From positions 62,917,001 to 62,981,000 of the forward strand of contig CM071596.1 of the NCBI GenBank assembly GCA_036435485.1: 64,000 nucleotides of DNA, read 5' to 3'. Within the stretch, counting starts at the first letter, position 1. Each line of letters starts with the position of its first letter. This document shows, piece after piece, positions 1-11,441 of this stretch. The stretch is from Saposhnikovia divaricata. Lineage: Eukaryota; Streptophyta; Magnoliopsida; Apiales; Apiaceae. A program made the translations under genes and the position numbers. A model generated the notes under the pieces. It saw only the letters and a list, made by a program, of their open reading frames with translations, did not search any database and had not been told where the DNA came from.

Positions 1-400
1 TTCCCGCATATATAATAGTATGTTTGCTTTTACGTCGATTGGTGGTATTGTAGATAACTCCATTAACAATGGTGGGGGGCCATATGTTTATCGGTTAAAT
101 GGTGTAAATCACCATCTATTTGGGTCTTTGATTCCTAGTGACGGTCAAAATCCAAAGTTCTGTCAACTTTATATATATGATACTGAAAATGAAGTTAGTA
201 ATCGTTTAAGATGGGTTGATGTTAATGATTCAAAGATTATATGTGAAGAAACTGTAAGTGGTTTGATTTCTATGTTAGATGAGACAAATGAGTTAGTACA
301 GCGGTTTCGTATGGCTCGTGATCGTTTTCAAAATAATGAAGTTGTTGACCTAGATATATTTTTGAAAGTTTGTCGTTCTGAAGCAAATTTTACGATATGA
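1..400 (+). pseudogene. Helitron Rep N-terminal fragment, left copy (partial)
   Basis: This is the 3' end of the gene whose fuller copy lies at 21131-23181 on the minus strand. The readable part (about 126 residues from 20) contains the segment typical of plant Helitron proteins just upstream of the Helitron_like_N domain: PYVYRLNGVNHHLFGSLIP, then QLYIYDTENEVSNRLRW, then a segment ending in RMARDRF. In full Helitron proteins the rolling-circle replication domain and a PIF1-type helicase follow. Here the frame closes shortly after, so the catalytic parts are absent. The start at 20 is an accident: the right copy has ATA there and continues upstream. Family assignment is by recalled motif similarity. 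Confidence 0.75.
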
Positions 401-631
401 TCTTAAAACGAAGAAATAAACTATACCTGCTACAATGTTTTAGAACCCAAAAAATTAGCCTATTTTATAATTACAAAATTTATATGAATATTTTATACTT
501 GACATATCTCATTTGAAAATAAAAGATTTCGTAGAATACAGTAAGATTTAACAAATTCGAACATAGTATCTCAAGTTAAATGGTAGAATTCATAATTTCA
601 GAACAATTCGAATAGGGTCCAACAAGCTTTC

Positions 632-901
632 TTATATTTGTACCTTATAAGTATAAAATAATAAATGAAATAAAGAAACAAAAAGAAAAAGAAATGGAAA
701 CAATTGAAAAAGGCGTTTGGTATAAATTGGACAACAATCAATCCTTGGAATAAAGTGACGTGTACCAACAAGATTTCCAGAAATTACTTCACACTCCAAA
801 CCATGATTTAAACACTTCGTCACTATGATTCGAGTACCATTGTACATACCTAAAGTTTGATTAAAATTACGCATCAACATAACAATAACTCTTTCTTTCA
901 A
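632..901 (-). pseudogene. PIF1-like helicase C-terminal fragment, left copy
   Basis: About the first 55 residues match the region of Helitron/PIF1 helicases that reads VIVMLMRNFNQTLGMYNGTR, followed by IIVTKC and a HFIPRID motif. In full helicases this lies between motif IV and the last conserved motifs. The rest of the frame is hydrophobic and does not continue the helicase. Walker motifs are not present nearby. The fragment lies tail to tail with the Rep N-terminal fragment at 1-400, so the parts of one ancestral Helitron protein are out of order. The same arrangement occurs in the right arm, so the break predates the inverted duplication. Confidence 0.7.
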
Positions 902-1857
902 CTTTAAGTTTTTAAGGAAAAGTTAACAGGCTATTGGAGCACTATTTCTCAAGAAATTTCTTATAATTAAAGTTAGGAGGTATCTATTGGAGTTGCTCTT
1001 AGCTATTCGCAATAAGTTAAGTCATACTGAAATTTCAATTTGCTTTGTATAAAATTATTATTTCAATTTCAATAACTTTTCTTTGTGTTTGTCATATAGC
1101 CTCAAGTATCATTTGTATAAAATTCTCAAATTTAAAGTTATATCTTCCTACCTACAATGTTTACTATGCACTGCTACTGGTATTACACGTTCTCGACAAC
1201 CTTCTACACCCGTATACAATGTTTCTTTCTAAATAGTATAATATAGTTTAATATAATATTATAAATATAAAATTTGATGTGTTATTGAAAGATTTTGAAC
1301 AGGTAATTAATGTATTGTTGCTAATAATCAAACTTTCGAGTTCTATATATAGAATTTTTTACTGTAATTATATATAATTATCATAATCTATTTATAATAA
1401 TAAATGATATAATGGTTGTCTATGAGGAATAACGAAAAAAGTTATTAACCAACTTACAAATTATTCCCCTTATCAGTTACAAATTAGAGTCTAAATGTAA
1501 TTTCATTTAAATATTTTTGAGAAATTCAGCATTATTTTCGAAAATTATAATTTAATATCCGTTCTATACTTTAATCTTTATTGAATGAAACCGACTCCAC
1601 ATCAAAGATCTGTGTCTTGCATCATCAGCTGAAGATGTAATAAAAATCTGCAAGCTTCACACAACTTTCAATACACAAAATTAATACTTCTATCTAGGGC
1701 ATCTAGCTACTAAAAAGTCTTCATCTACTTTTGGCTATATATAGTACTCCACTTACCTACTGGAGTAGGAGTATAACATTTCAACATTACTGTTATAGTT
1801 ACACATATTTCTTTGTTACTTTTCTGCAATACATTACCTTCAAAGAAGAAAGAGATT
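902..1857. other. Non-coding AT-rich stretch with promoter-like TATA
   Basis: I see no convincing gene here. The tatatatag sequence near 1735-1745, about 115 bp before the ATG at 1858, is a plausible TATA element for the small coiled-coil gene. The same sequence is kept in the right arm near 19785-19795. Confidence 0.4.
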
Positions 1858-2238
1858 ATGGCGTCTTCCTCTTCAACACGGTACTAAACACAGAAATTAA
1901 TTTTTGATTCACATTTTAATAACGTTTATTTATTTATTTTTACTTCTTATATTTTCAGCGGTCGGAAGAGAACACAACAAGTTTATTCCGACAATATGAA
2001 TACTGGGTTGTGTTCAACTGAAAAGAAAGTTCGACTTGAAGAAAACTTGGAGAAATTGTTAGCCAATATGCAGGTGAATATGACGACTATATGTGATAAG
2101 ATTGAAGAATTCAGTATTTATCTTAAACTATTGCAACGGAATCACTCTGTTCTGATCGAAGAGATGAAACTCCTCCAGGAGGAAGGGAGGAAGATCTCAA
2201 ATGAAGTTGGTGATGTACTACGCTCAAAAACCTTTTAA
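1858..2238 (+). CDS. Small predicted coiled-coil protein, left copy
   Basis: A two-exon model gives about 100 residues: exon 1 at 1858-1880 (MASSSSTR) and exon 2 at 1959-2238, joined across a GT-AG intron of 78 bp ending in ttttcag. The reading frame is open across the junction. The product starts with a basic GRKRTQQ stretch, then a Leu/Glu/Lys-rich helix with heptad-like spacing (VRLEENLEKLL, then LLQRNHSVLIEEMKLLQEEG). I do not recognise a family. The right-arm copy keeps the same exons and an open frame with about three amino-acid changes, which suggests some constraint or very recent duplication. A role in protein-protein contact is inference from the coiled coil only. Confidence 0.55.
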
Positions 2239-2788
2239 TGTACGAGTAATAAGCACGGTTCTTTTGACACTTTAACTTATGTTTTGTTGTTTAACGGATG
2301 TATCTTTGTTTTTTTTAACTCTAGTGGAACTCCTAAGTCCTAACTGTAATTTGTTTTCTTTTGATGCTTATGTCCATGGAATGTTCTTCCACTATGTTCA
2401 ACAAAGGCACCATATTACTCCTATTTTTTGCTTTCCCTATTTTACATATAATGTTAAGAATCAAAACAACAAATACGTTTCATTAGAATCAAAACAAAGT
2501 TTAGAAATTAACATCCAGGAATTGCGTTTCATTATCCAAATAACATTATGTCGCTGAAACATCAAAAACAATTGTAGTTGTTAATGACATTTGATTGTTT
2601 TTTATGTTCCTTTTGTTTAAGAATATGTAAGTAAAATGAATCATGGTTAGAGATTATATGTTGTAAATCAGAAAACTGAACACATACACCACTAAAACAA
2701 GTGTGCAGAAAGAGATAGAGCATTTCAACATAAAGGTAAGTTTCCATTACATGGTACAATATCCATAACTTCCATAATCATAACAGAA
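2239..2788. other. Intergenic stretch between two tail-to-tail genes
   Basis: This lies between the 3' ends of the coiled-coil gene and the B3 gene. It has short open frames on both strands that also occur in the right arm, but none has recognisable protein content. Probably 3' untranslated and spacer sequence. Confidence 0.4.
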
Positions 2789-4875
2789 CTAACATGATAT
2801 TGAAACATTAAACACAATCACAGGTCCAATACGATATTCAAATCTTAAACGCTGTCCATCAACGAAACCATTATCCAGCAAGAAATCAGACCAACCTTGA
2901 CCTAATCTGAATGCCTTTCCTACTGGATTGGCCTTAATGTCCCATTCTTTAGCTGCATAAACAACTCTAACGTTCATTCCTTTGTGAATTTGTCTTTTTG
3001 GTACTTGGAGGGTAGCAGGACAATACTGAAACATCAAATTAAACATTGAAGACAGTTCCTCAAATAATACATAAATATAGGAATTTGAGCACATTTAAAC
3101 AGTCACTCACCGCTCCATGACATTTACCATCAAAATGTGAGGTAGTCAACTTAACAAAGAAATTTGAGCACATTTCTTCCTCACTGCTTTTTTCAACATC
3201 AGTTGTGGTATCAGATTCATCATCTGTATCTGTTGTGTCCTCAGATTCAACATCAGTTGTGTCCTCAGATTCCTCTTCCCTCAAGTATTGATTCCTTTGA
3301 AAACCTTCATAAGATTCAAAATATAATGGTATTAAAGAAGTATCTATATTTGTCCCAAAACTAAAGCATGCAACAAATAAAGAATTTATTACAAACCTTC
3401 ATTTGCATCAGAACTCCCAGCAGTCTCAGTCAGTATAACTTCGTTTATGGATACTTTTGTTGTTAGGTTTTGCAGAATATCCATTCCATTTTTGGCAAAG
3501 ATTGTCATATGAAATGTAGAACACCCTAGGTATTGCAAAAGCAGTGTATAGTTTTCCATAACTGAGTAATTCTTTAACAACCTGTGAAGCCCTGTCACAC
3601 TTTGTTTGTCCTTACAGAAAGATGTTATCCAGACAACACTATCGCCCATCCAAAGTATAACATCATTACTTAAATTCTGACCAAATTTTTGCATGAATAC
3701 TTTCGGAAGAGACTGCACAAAGTTAATGACACTTTAAATTTATCCTTGCATAATCCAAGAGAATAAGTTAACAAGATGGAAGTTATGTAATATCTTACAA
3801 AATGTCCATTTTGAATTGATTCTTTATTCATTATTTTGAATAATCTTGCCTTGCATTTGTTCTCAAATTGACCTGTTCACAATTGCAATATTGTATCATT
3901 CATGTAATATATTCACCTTTTAGTAGATCATATATTTAACAGAAAAGATACCTTGATGCGTAATCCAGTCCGATATATCTTTCATATGAAAAACTGCAGC
4001 TGCAAATACATTAACTTCTCCAGTACTGTGAATATACACATATCACCTTCACATAATTTTGAAGCTCTAACAAACTGATTCCAACCATCTCCAACATACA
4101 TAACTCCATTTTCAGATTTCAAAGTAATTAACCATTTCTTCTTTAAAAATCCAATTTGTATTGCTCCCAAATATTGATCAATGTTCAATTTCACAACCGC
4201 TTCTTCTGTTAGAATCTGTATATGTAACGTATAAATATATTAACACATTCAAAATGCTTAGGCAGAAATTTGTAACTTAAAACAAATTATAGTCACACCT
4301 TATTGTAGACATTTGTCTGAAGATGCTTTTTCTCAATCTTCAACTCATACATTTTACAAGGGTTGGTGTAAGCACTAAACTTAAACTGCATTGCAATTTT
4401 ATCCTTTTGTAGCTCAGATACCTCTCTTCCACTTTCATCAACAATATAGCCAAATGGGTATTCAATTTCCACCGCACTGGAGTTAAAGATATAAAGGTTG
4501 AAATTACAATCACCAACATATTGTAGCATACTCAAGTTGTATTTTGTCATACCATAAAAACAGATCATATTTTGAACACCTTCAATTTTTCCAGTGGACT
4601 TATCGTATTTGCCTACCCATATTGTTCCAGTTGGCTCCTTAAGATACACTTTTTCAGGTATATTTGGACCAAAATTCATATTGAATTCCACTGGAAGGCT
4701 CTGTCACAAATAACATTTGAATAAAACCTATTGTAGTAAAATCTTGAACATACGTAAACAATTAAAGTACCCATGCTCAAACATGTAATTTTCTTACCAG
4801 ACTACCCGATTCATAAGATGTTGTCCAATTCAAAGTTATGAGGTTTATGTCAACAGTATTTGAAGAAGTACCCAT
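2789..4875 (-). pseudogene. Four-domain B3 (REM-like) DNA-binding protein, left copy, frameshifted
   Basis: This mirrors the right-arm gene at 16653-18740, with the same seven exons on the minus strand. B3 DNA-binding folds in plants bind short DNA motifs in the major groove, and REM-type proteins carry several in tandem. Domain 1 (about 4293-4700) begins after LPVEFNMNFG. Domain 2 (about 3950-4216) contains WLITLKSENG and GDGWNQF. Domain 3 (about 3400-3720) begins SLPKVFMQKFG. Domain 4 (about 2789-3030) contains GQGWSDFLLDNGF. An acidic Glu/Asp/Thr linker sits between domains 3 and 4. Compared with the right copy, this one lacks one base near 4030 in domain 2, which shifts the frame after GDMCI. 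It has the correct T5 run in domain 1, where the right copy is shifted. Confidence 0.75.
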
Positions 4876-6088
4876 GCTCAACTAGACACAAGGAAGAACA
4901 TTAAAGTTAGATATAAAACATGATGTAGATGACATGATTTACTCGCTGAAAAAATGATGCATACCTCTCAATGCCGTTACCACCGATACACCATAAACCA
5001 GTTCTTTATCAACATATACTAATAGAGCGAAGAGAGGAGAGGATGTTACTAATTGCAGTGCCAGTAGTAGTTGGTTTGTGATTTATGATTCATACTGTAA
5101 TAAAACTCAATTAAAGACGTTACTTTTGAGCAGAGCGAAAATGTAAGTGTAATAAAAGTCAACATGTATGTAGTAGCAATATTCCGAAGTAGAAACAGTA
5201 ATTTTAGCCTAGGACAACTTAAAGTCTACAACTACTTCACATACCATTAGTTTTGCACAATGGGACGCACCACATATAACATCAATGTGCAAACATTATC
5301 ACCTGTAACATTTTTTTTTAATCTCGCCAGTATATTAATCTCGCAATTTGTTAATAAATTGTATTATTCAACCACTGAAATAAAAAAAGGTTAATCTTAA
5401 ATTAATATCTAATTCAAAACATAAGTGAATTTAATAGCTCTTTCATGTAACATTAAAAGCATAAGTGAAATTAATAGCTCTTTCATGTAACATTATCTTA
5501 CTTAAGTTTCCCCTAATTAACGCTAATTACATTATTTTACCACTTTACAATATCTCTTTGTTTATTTTGCTTTTTGGTTTAAGCTTTCACATACTTCTTC
5601 AAACATAGAGGATTCATGAAATGCACGTGTTATAAATTGTGATGATTGTAAAAATTTAAAATATAATACCAATAAAGTTTTCATATTTAACAGTAATACC
5701 AAATTTGGATACGGACAATGGATTTTCAATGTATGCTTACAAAGAAACGTCATAAAATATTGAATCCTTTCAATAATACGATTATTTTATACAGTGAATA
5801 CAAATGTACATTAACAAATGTACCATACAAAACAAGAAAGATACATCATATTTCTTAGAATCGGTGGAGTCATAATTATAAATTGTTGTAACAACAACTC
5901 ACAATATCTCATTCTTATAACACCTTTCAAATTATTTAATTTCTAATCTAGAGGACATATGCAGGTACAGAAGTGACTACACACAGCAGACTACTAACCT
6001 ACAAATTCTTATACTAATACTTTTACATATTACCTTGCATTGAGATCTACTCCTACTATTATCAAAGTTTACCAACTCTACCTCTCTC
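4876..6088. other. Divergent promoter region of B3 and RPA-like genes, left arm
   Basis: About 1.2 kb lies between the head-to-head starts of the B3 gene (4875) and the truncated RPA-like gene (6089). It contains a direct repeat of 'ataagtgaa(t/a)ttaatagctc' near 5421-5490 and an AT-rich tract, but no gene that I can support. Short open frames such as 5562-5753 have no recognisable content. Confidence 0.45.
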
Positions 6089-6506
6089 ATGGAGTATCAA
6101 AGCTTAAACGAGCTTCAAATAATCAACAAAAATGACTGGAAGATCAAGGTTCATTTGGTTAAGAAATGGAAAGAACCAGGCAAAGACAATTCCTATTCTC
6201 ATGGCTTACATCTCATAATCATTGATGCCGTAGTAAGTTAATCCGTAATATTTATGTACTTACTCTGAACATTCACATATCATTCCACTAATTTTGTACA
6301 TGTTTCATGGTAAAATAGTACGACAAAATACATGCTTTCATCCCATCAGCCCTACTAGATACTTTTGAAGAGCACTTTGTTGCAGGAGAAATGTATGATA
6401 TCCGCAACTTCAGAGTTGTGCCATTTGTAGGCAAGTTTAAATGTCTCAATGCTCATGTCCAAATCAAGCTAAATCATTTCACCGTGGTAACACCTCTTCC
6501 CCAACA
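6089..6506 (+). pseudogene. RPA70-like gene D, truncated at the inverted-repeat breakpoint
   Basis: This copies the first part of RPA-like gene C (14318-15439). Exon 1 (6089-6232, 48 codons) begins MEYQSLNELQIINKNDW and ends at a gtaagt donor. Exon 2 starts at 6319 after an intact tag acceptor and runs YDKIHAFIPS onward into the first OB-fold DNA-binding domain. Identity with gene C ends abruptly at 6506, in the middle of that domain, and the frame then runs into the hairpin sequence. The protein would lack the second OB fold. This copy keeps the exon-2 acceptor AG that is AT in the otherwise complete gene C. Confidence 0.8.
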
Positions 6507-6515
6507 AATTGATCA

Positions 6516-6791
6516 AGAAGAAGTAGAAACAACATACATTTACCTTTCACAATCCAACATTAATAAAAACGAGAATCTTGCGAAAAAAGCCAGCGGCAGC
6601 GGGCATTATACTAGTACTATATACAATCAAGGATGTCAACAAGGATTTTCCGATACTCCAAATAACACCCAAAACATTGTATATAGTACTAGTATAATGC
6701 CCGCTGCCACAAGCTTTTTTCGCAAGATTCTCGTTTTATTAATGTTGGATTGTGAAAGGTAAATGTATGTTGTTTCTACTTCTTCTGATTG
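6516..6791. repeat. Hairpin: about 112-bp inverted arms with an LTR-derived loop
   Basis: Left arm 6516-6627 and right arm 6676-6791 are reverse complements with one single-base indel and a short cluster of mismatches near the ggcagcggg segment. The loop of about 48 bp (6628-6675) read on the minus strand matches 29053-29100, inside the LTR at 28.7-29.1 kb, at nearly all positions, for example gggtgttatttggagtat. The structure starts within 10 bp of the inverted-repeat breakpoint at 6506. Confidence 0.85.
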
Positions 6792-6952
6792 TGTAGTTTT
6801 GTTTTGAGTATAAACAATTGTAAAGAAGGACTGTATTGATAGTTTATATTGAATACCAAAATATTACATTTGTAATAACGATAGCATACATCTATAGCTA
6901 AACTCCTGCAAACTTATGTTCTATAGGTTGTTCTCCAGAGTTCATTAATGAG

Positions 6953-7704
6953 TTATCCCATAGCACCAAAAAGGATTTTGAAGACAATTAGTTGTAGAGC
7001 ACACTTCTTGCATTTTGACTTCCAGATATGTTCCTTCTTTAGTCCTTCAGCCCAGTGTTCACCATCCTTCCGGTAATTTCCGGAAACTGCATTATTGCAG
7101 AGAGAATTCCACATATCCTCTTCCAATGATGGTGAAGATGTCTTGCTAAATGGAGTAACATTTCGGGCTCTTGAACAAAACTTCAACGGAGGCAATAGAT
7201 GATCAATCAGAAATAGACTGTCATACATGTTTGTTATCAAAGACATAATTTCTTCTAATTTTGATCGCATAACAGTTTGGTTGATAAGAGTGAACATTTC
7301 ATTAGCAGTACTATCTATTTCATATGGTTTGTACAATGCTTTAAAAAAGAGCAAGGCAAAATGTGATGGAAAATGGGTATTAGATAGATAAGATAAGACT
7401 CTGAGATGATGTTCGGCATGAATATTCATCAAAAGATGAACATTGCCTGATTTACATTGTGTCTAACAGAGTAAGATATAAACCCTAGAAACTGATCCCG
7501 TGTAACTTCCGTGTGATGATGATGGTAGTGATACAGCTTATCCCAATCCAAAGACTCCAACACGTACTTGACATAATGTCTTGGTTGTACTCTTTCCCAA
7601 ATGATGAGCAGTTTAGTAAAGCAGGAGAAACTGTCTGTATTGAAAATTAGATGAGAGAAGATAAGGGGAATCACTTCTAACCGAACATCCAATATATTTG
7701 CCAT
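6953..7704 (-). pseudogene. Unrecognised gene, two frames joined by a frameshift
   Basis: Two minus-strand frames abut: 7704-7429 (begins MANILDVRLEVIPLIFSHLI) and 7432-6953 (ends with CKKCALQLIVFKILFG). They overlap by a few bases at the junction near 7430, and the joined product would be about 250 residues. That fits one gene with a single small frameshift. The amino-acid composition looks like real protein, with Trp, Cys and His spread evenly. I do not recognise a family. A loose resemblance to plant F-box-type proteins with a C-terminal Cys-rich tail is only an impression. It lies in the unduplicated spacer, next to the AT microsatellite. Confidence 0.4.
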
Positions 7705-7787
7705 TCTCTTTTTACAATGAAGAGCTTGTGTTTGATTTCAGATCTGTGCTTTGACTTGTTTGCAAGATGGAATGGACTTGTTATCAG

Positions 7788-7790
<3 letters not shown>

Positions 7791-7836
<46 letters not shown>
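7791..7836. repeat. (TA)n microsatellite
   Basis: About 23 uninterrupted TA units. Open frames over it on the minus strand (Ile-Tyr repeats) are artefacts of the repeat. Confidence 0.97.
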
Positions 7837-7839
<3 letters not shown>

Positions 7840-8800
7840 GTATTTATTGATCCTGTACTGAGGTTTACAACCGTGTAGATAACATTTAGATATTCCATTG
7901 TACAATGCACTTGCATTGTGATGTTTCAGTTTCATATTCAGGAAATGACTTTTGGAAGTTGTGTTCTCTGAATAAAATTTTCTGATATCATATATTTGAA
8001 AGATTTAATTTGTATATTTTGTAGATACATATTTAAGATTTATTAAATTTAGTCATGTATTTATATTAACATGTTATAGGAATATTAAGAATATTAAGTA
8101 TTACAATATTGAATTAACGATATTTGATTTGAGTGGTTCAATAATATGAAATTAGAGAACAGAATATCATGTTTATACCGTTTGACTAAAACCATTGCAT
8201 AAGAAAACGGAATCTAATAGAATCTAATAAAATGTTTCTTTAAATTCGTTATAAAATATAATAAAATGGTTTTAATTCGTTTTTAATTAGATATATACAA
8301 ATATTTGTTTTGATTTTGTGTCATTTTTTAAATTTGCGTATAGTCAAAGATTTTTTACATGAAACAATTATTACAAAAATTATTCATACATTGAAGGAGT
8401 CTCAATAAATACATTATATTCAGTTCAGTTAATCCACTGTAAAAAACTTTAAAATAAAGTACATAAAATATTTTTTAGAAGACCCAAAAATTAAATTACA
8501 TGTTTCCAATTTCAATTAGTACATGAGTTTGACAATGGCGAAATTAATTATAATCATAATTGGTCATTTCGGTTGAAAGATATTTTCATGTTACAGCATG
8601 TGAGATGTTGCTTATAATCATAATAGTATGTTACATGTTTGAAAGTGGTTGAAATAAAAGTAAATTACATTACATCTAATTAAAGTCTTCTCTTTAGGCT
8701 CATTGACAACATGATCGAAATAAGATTACACTTGACTCAAAGACATTTAAATGGACCTAATATAGCGATAAGCTCATCGATAGTTCATGAGGTTGTACTA
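7840..8800. other. Non-coding AT-rich stretch
   Basis: AT-rich sequence with no open frame that has protein-like content on either strand. Probably intergenic. Confidence 0.5.
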
Positions 8801-8802
8801 TT

Positions 8803-9842
8803 TTAGATTTCATTTCTTAGGTTCACAGCTGCATCATGCACCGGATTGATGTAGAATCTAGCTGCTGGAAAGTTGGTTAGGTACATTACATCTGTAAATT
8901 GCAGATTCGAAATTATTAGATGATGTAAATGAAATCGGATAAAATTATCTTCACTGTGTTAACGTCAAACTTACCTTCTACTAAGTTCACTTTGCAACTT
9001 GCTATGATGACAACAACAGGTTGTAGATTTGCATTATTCACCTGATTAATGAAGGATTCTCCGAATTCTCTACGGAAGACGACACTTACGCTGTTGCTGT
9101 TTAAACATATGTAGCAGCTAATGAAAATGTAGAACAATATTTATACATATGAAGTAAAAGAAATTTTACTTGTTCTGTGTTAAAACAAAGTTGATCATTG
9201 AATCCTCTTCATTGTGTCGATTCATGAAGCGATGTTGCGTCTGAACACTTGTAACAACGCCAAGAACATCTAAACAATTCCAAAATTGTCATTGTAATAT
9301 TGTTTCATCCGTTTAGGTATCAAAATAAACATTTGTATTATACCTATGAGGTAACGCTCATGGTCAACATAGTGTTGTACATTTTCCAAATCTGTCAACT
9401 TGAAAATATGTAATGGTAATTCCATTGGTAAAAAATCATGTGGGAGGATGACTGTGGGAGGGATAAAAGTTATATATGTATCCTTTTTGAAGCATATGTT
9501 CTTTGTAGAGTTCTTATATGTTTTCACCATGAAGTTGTGAATGCTGACAGTTTCTCCTTCTTGCATGAACTGTACGAAGAAGTTGTTAACAGTAGAGGGA
9601 ATCCAAGCATGCACACGATCGTTCTCTATAGATAGTTAAGGGATGAATTAAATTGAGAATTTCAAAATAAAATATCAGTAGCTAGTTACCTCAGCATCCA
9701 CGAGAATGAAGTTCACTCATGCAACTTGACCATTCTCCTAATTAACTTGTTGCCACATTGTTGATACTCTTACGTAAATCTTCCAGTTCATCTTCACAGA
9801 TGGTTGTAGTGATGAAATGGTATCAAAATAAAGAGATGTCAT
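8803..9842 (-). pseudogene. RPA70-like gene A, with stops in exon 1
   Basis: RPA70 binds single-stranded DNA through tandem OB folds in replication and repair, and plant genomes carry many short RPA-like relatives, some inside Helitrons. Exon 1 (9842-9690, 51 codons, the same length as in gene B) encodes NWKIYVRVSTMWQQ but has two in-frame stops, at about codons 35 and 42. Exon 2 (about 9630-9345) starts near VHAWIPSTVNNFF and contains FKLTDLENVQHY. A third exon (about 9270-9180) reads DVLGVVTSVQTQHRFMN. The last exons contain FRREFGESF and PVVVIIASCKVNL, then FPAARFYINPVHDAA, and end at a TAA at 8803-8805. Every downstream exon stays readable, so the exon-1 stops look recent, unless translation uses another start. 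Confidence 0.7.
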
Positions 9843-10091
9843 AGTAAGTATTCTTGTTTCTTTCTTTTTATATTGAGGTGGGTATATTTATGTTGTATAT
9901 AAATTTAGTTTTGTTGTTTCCATCTTTGTATTATTGTGATGTATGCTGTTCTGAGGGATGTTTCAGAGGTGCTGATGTAACGAAAAGCAAAAGCTTCTGG
10001 CATTTTCTGTAAAGTAGGTGTAAGATTGATGTAAATAGTGCATATTGTCTACAAAGCTAATCTTTGTAGATTGTGCTCGAGTTTCACAGTT

Positions 10092-10175
10092 GGTGCTGTG
10101 TATATATGTTGACTTTGATTCAAGCATTGAAATGGTGCTGTGTATATATGTTGACTTTGATTCAAGCATTGAAAT
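10092..10175. repeat. Two-copy 42-bp tandem duplication
   Basis: Units at 10092-10133 and 10134-10175 are identical or nearly so, beginning ggtgctgtgtatatatgttg. It lies between RPA-like genes A and B in non-coding sequence. The length is a multiple of three, so a spurious frame continues through both copies. Confidence 0.95.
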
Positions 10176-10425
10176 GGTATTCATTCATTGTGTAAATTAC
10201 ATTTACTTGATTGAACGGATAACAGTAAACTTAATGTAACTAATTAAGAAATATGAAACATTTCCAACGTCAGAAAAGAGTAGCTGCTTCCTTGTAGTCT
10301 TGTGTTACATTATGATTTGTTGAGCTCTCTGTACCTTTAAAACATATGTAATGAGGAAACTGTTACCTTAATTACAATAATATTATATAACTGAAGAATC
10401 CAAATAGAAATTAGTCGAAGACGTT

Positions 10426-11441
10426 TTACCTTTTTCTCAAATCGGTGGCTACATTAAACATAGGGTTTATATCAACCTTTGTTGCTGGAAAACTGCATAA
10501 GATTGGTAGTGAAATATTGTCTATAGAAAGTATTTTGCAGCTCCCTATGACAACCACAATTGGATTTTCTGTAGCATGACCTAATCCAATACTAAATAAG
10601 GCAGCCAAATCCTTTCTAAGAAGAACCTGTACATTACAGCTACATTTGTTGCCATTCAGTGAATGTATTGATTTATACATAATCATAGGTGTAATATGTA
10701 CATTCATGAAGAAGATAGCTCACATTGTATCTGTTATAACAAATTTGCAACTTGTCAGTGCTTCGGTGTTTGGATTAACATCTTCTGTTCCGGCTTCAAT
10801 CGATAATAGAATACCAATAACATCTATATAGCAAGAGTGAAATTTCGTTACCAGTAATTGTTTAGGTTCGATGTATGTTACTTGAATTTTATAATTTGTA
10901 TATAGTCACTACGTACCAATTAAATGCGTTTCTTCCACATTGAGCTTATGAATAGAGCTAAGATTGGTAAAGAACCATATGCTTAGAGGTATTCGAGGAT
11001 GAGTTTCTGGCAGAGGCTGAACTACTGTTATACATGTATAGATGATATGTCTATCGGCTGCAAAACATCTGTTTCGATCCATTTGTTTGTACGCTTTGAC
11101 AACAAAATACTCTATTGTACATGTGTTTCCTTCAATAAAACATTTCTCTAACCGACCAAGTAATGGTTTAGCCAACCAAGCATGCATTCTACCACCCTTG
11201 AATTGATACAGATCGACAAAATGTATTATTGATATGAATTGACATTGATGATAAATGTGTAAATGTACATAGTTATAAAGCTACTTACGTTTGAGTCTAT
11301 CAAGATCATATTGACGCCATATACATCACCAGTGATATGATTCATCTCTTTCCATAATCTCTGTACCCTTACATTAATTTTCCAATCATCTTTTGGGATA
11401 ACACGAAGTTCATCTAAGCGGGTGAAGATTTGCAAAGACAT
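10426..11441 (-). CDS. RPA70-like single-stranded DNA-binding protein B
   Basis: Likely binds single-stranded DNA through two OB folds, like the central DNA-binding domains of RPA70. Exon 1 is 11441-11289 (51 codons, MSLQIFTRLDELRV..., with the hallmark DDWKINVRVQRLW) and ends at gtaagt. Exon 2 starts at 11196 (GGRMHAWLAKPLL) and ends HLI. Exon 3 (about 10830-10730) begins DVIGILLSIDAGTED. The last exon contains VQVLLRKDLAALF, NPIVVVIGSCKIL and FPATKVDINP, the strand order of DNA-binding domain B. The frame closes at 10426 unless an extra exon follows. Against RPA70 it lacks the N-terminal protein-interaction domain and the zinc-ribbon domain C. The boundary of the exon near 10650 is uncertain. 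It is the best preserved of the four RPA-like genes here. Confidence 0.65.

Larger units (their letters stand above)
1..6506. repeat. Left arm of a large inverted repeat
   Basis: This stretch is the reverse complement of 15022-21530 along its whole length. Paired coordinates sum to 21531 at the outer end and 21528 at the inner end, so only a few net indels separate the arms. Differences are a handful of substitutions per few hundred bases in the segments I compared. The inner boundary is sharp: identity runs through the bases ccccaaca ending at 6506 and stops there. The outer end lies before base 1, so true arm length is unknown. Because the RPA-like gene is cut at 6506 here but complete at the other arm, this arm looks like the derived copy. 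Confidence 0.95.

Noticed and set aside
6575..6614. gcggcagcgggcattatactagt as a Helitron 3' end
   Set aside because: CTAGT is present, but I could not find the matching stem (a cccgctgc partner) just upstream, and the sequence is part of a larger inverted repeat.
7677..7935. Minus-strand frames with long Ile-Tyr repeats
   Set aside because: They are translations of the (TA)n microsatellite.
10045..10239. Frame with repeated VLCIYVDFDSSIEM
   Set aside because: It is produced by the 42-bp tandem duplication in non-coding DNA, since 42 is a multiple of three.
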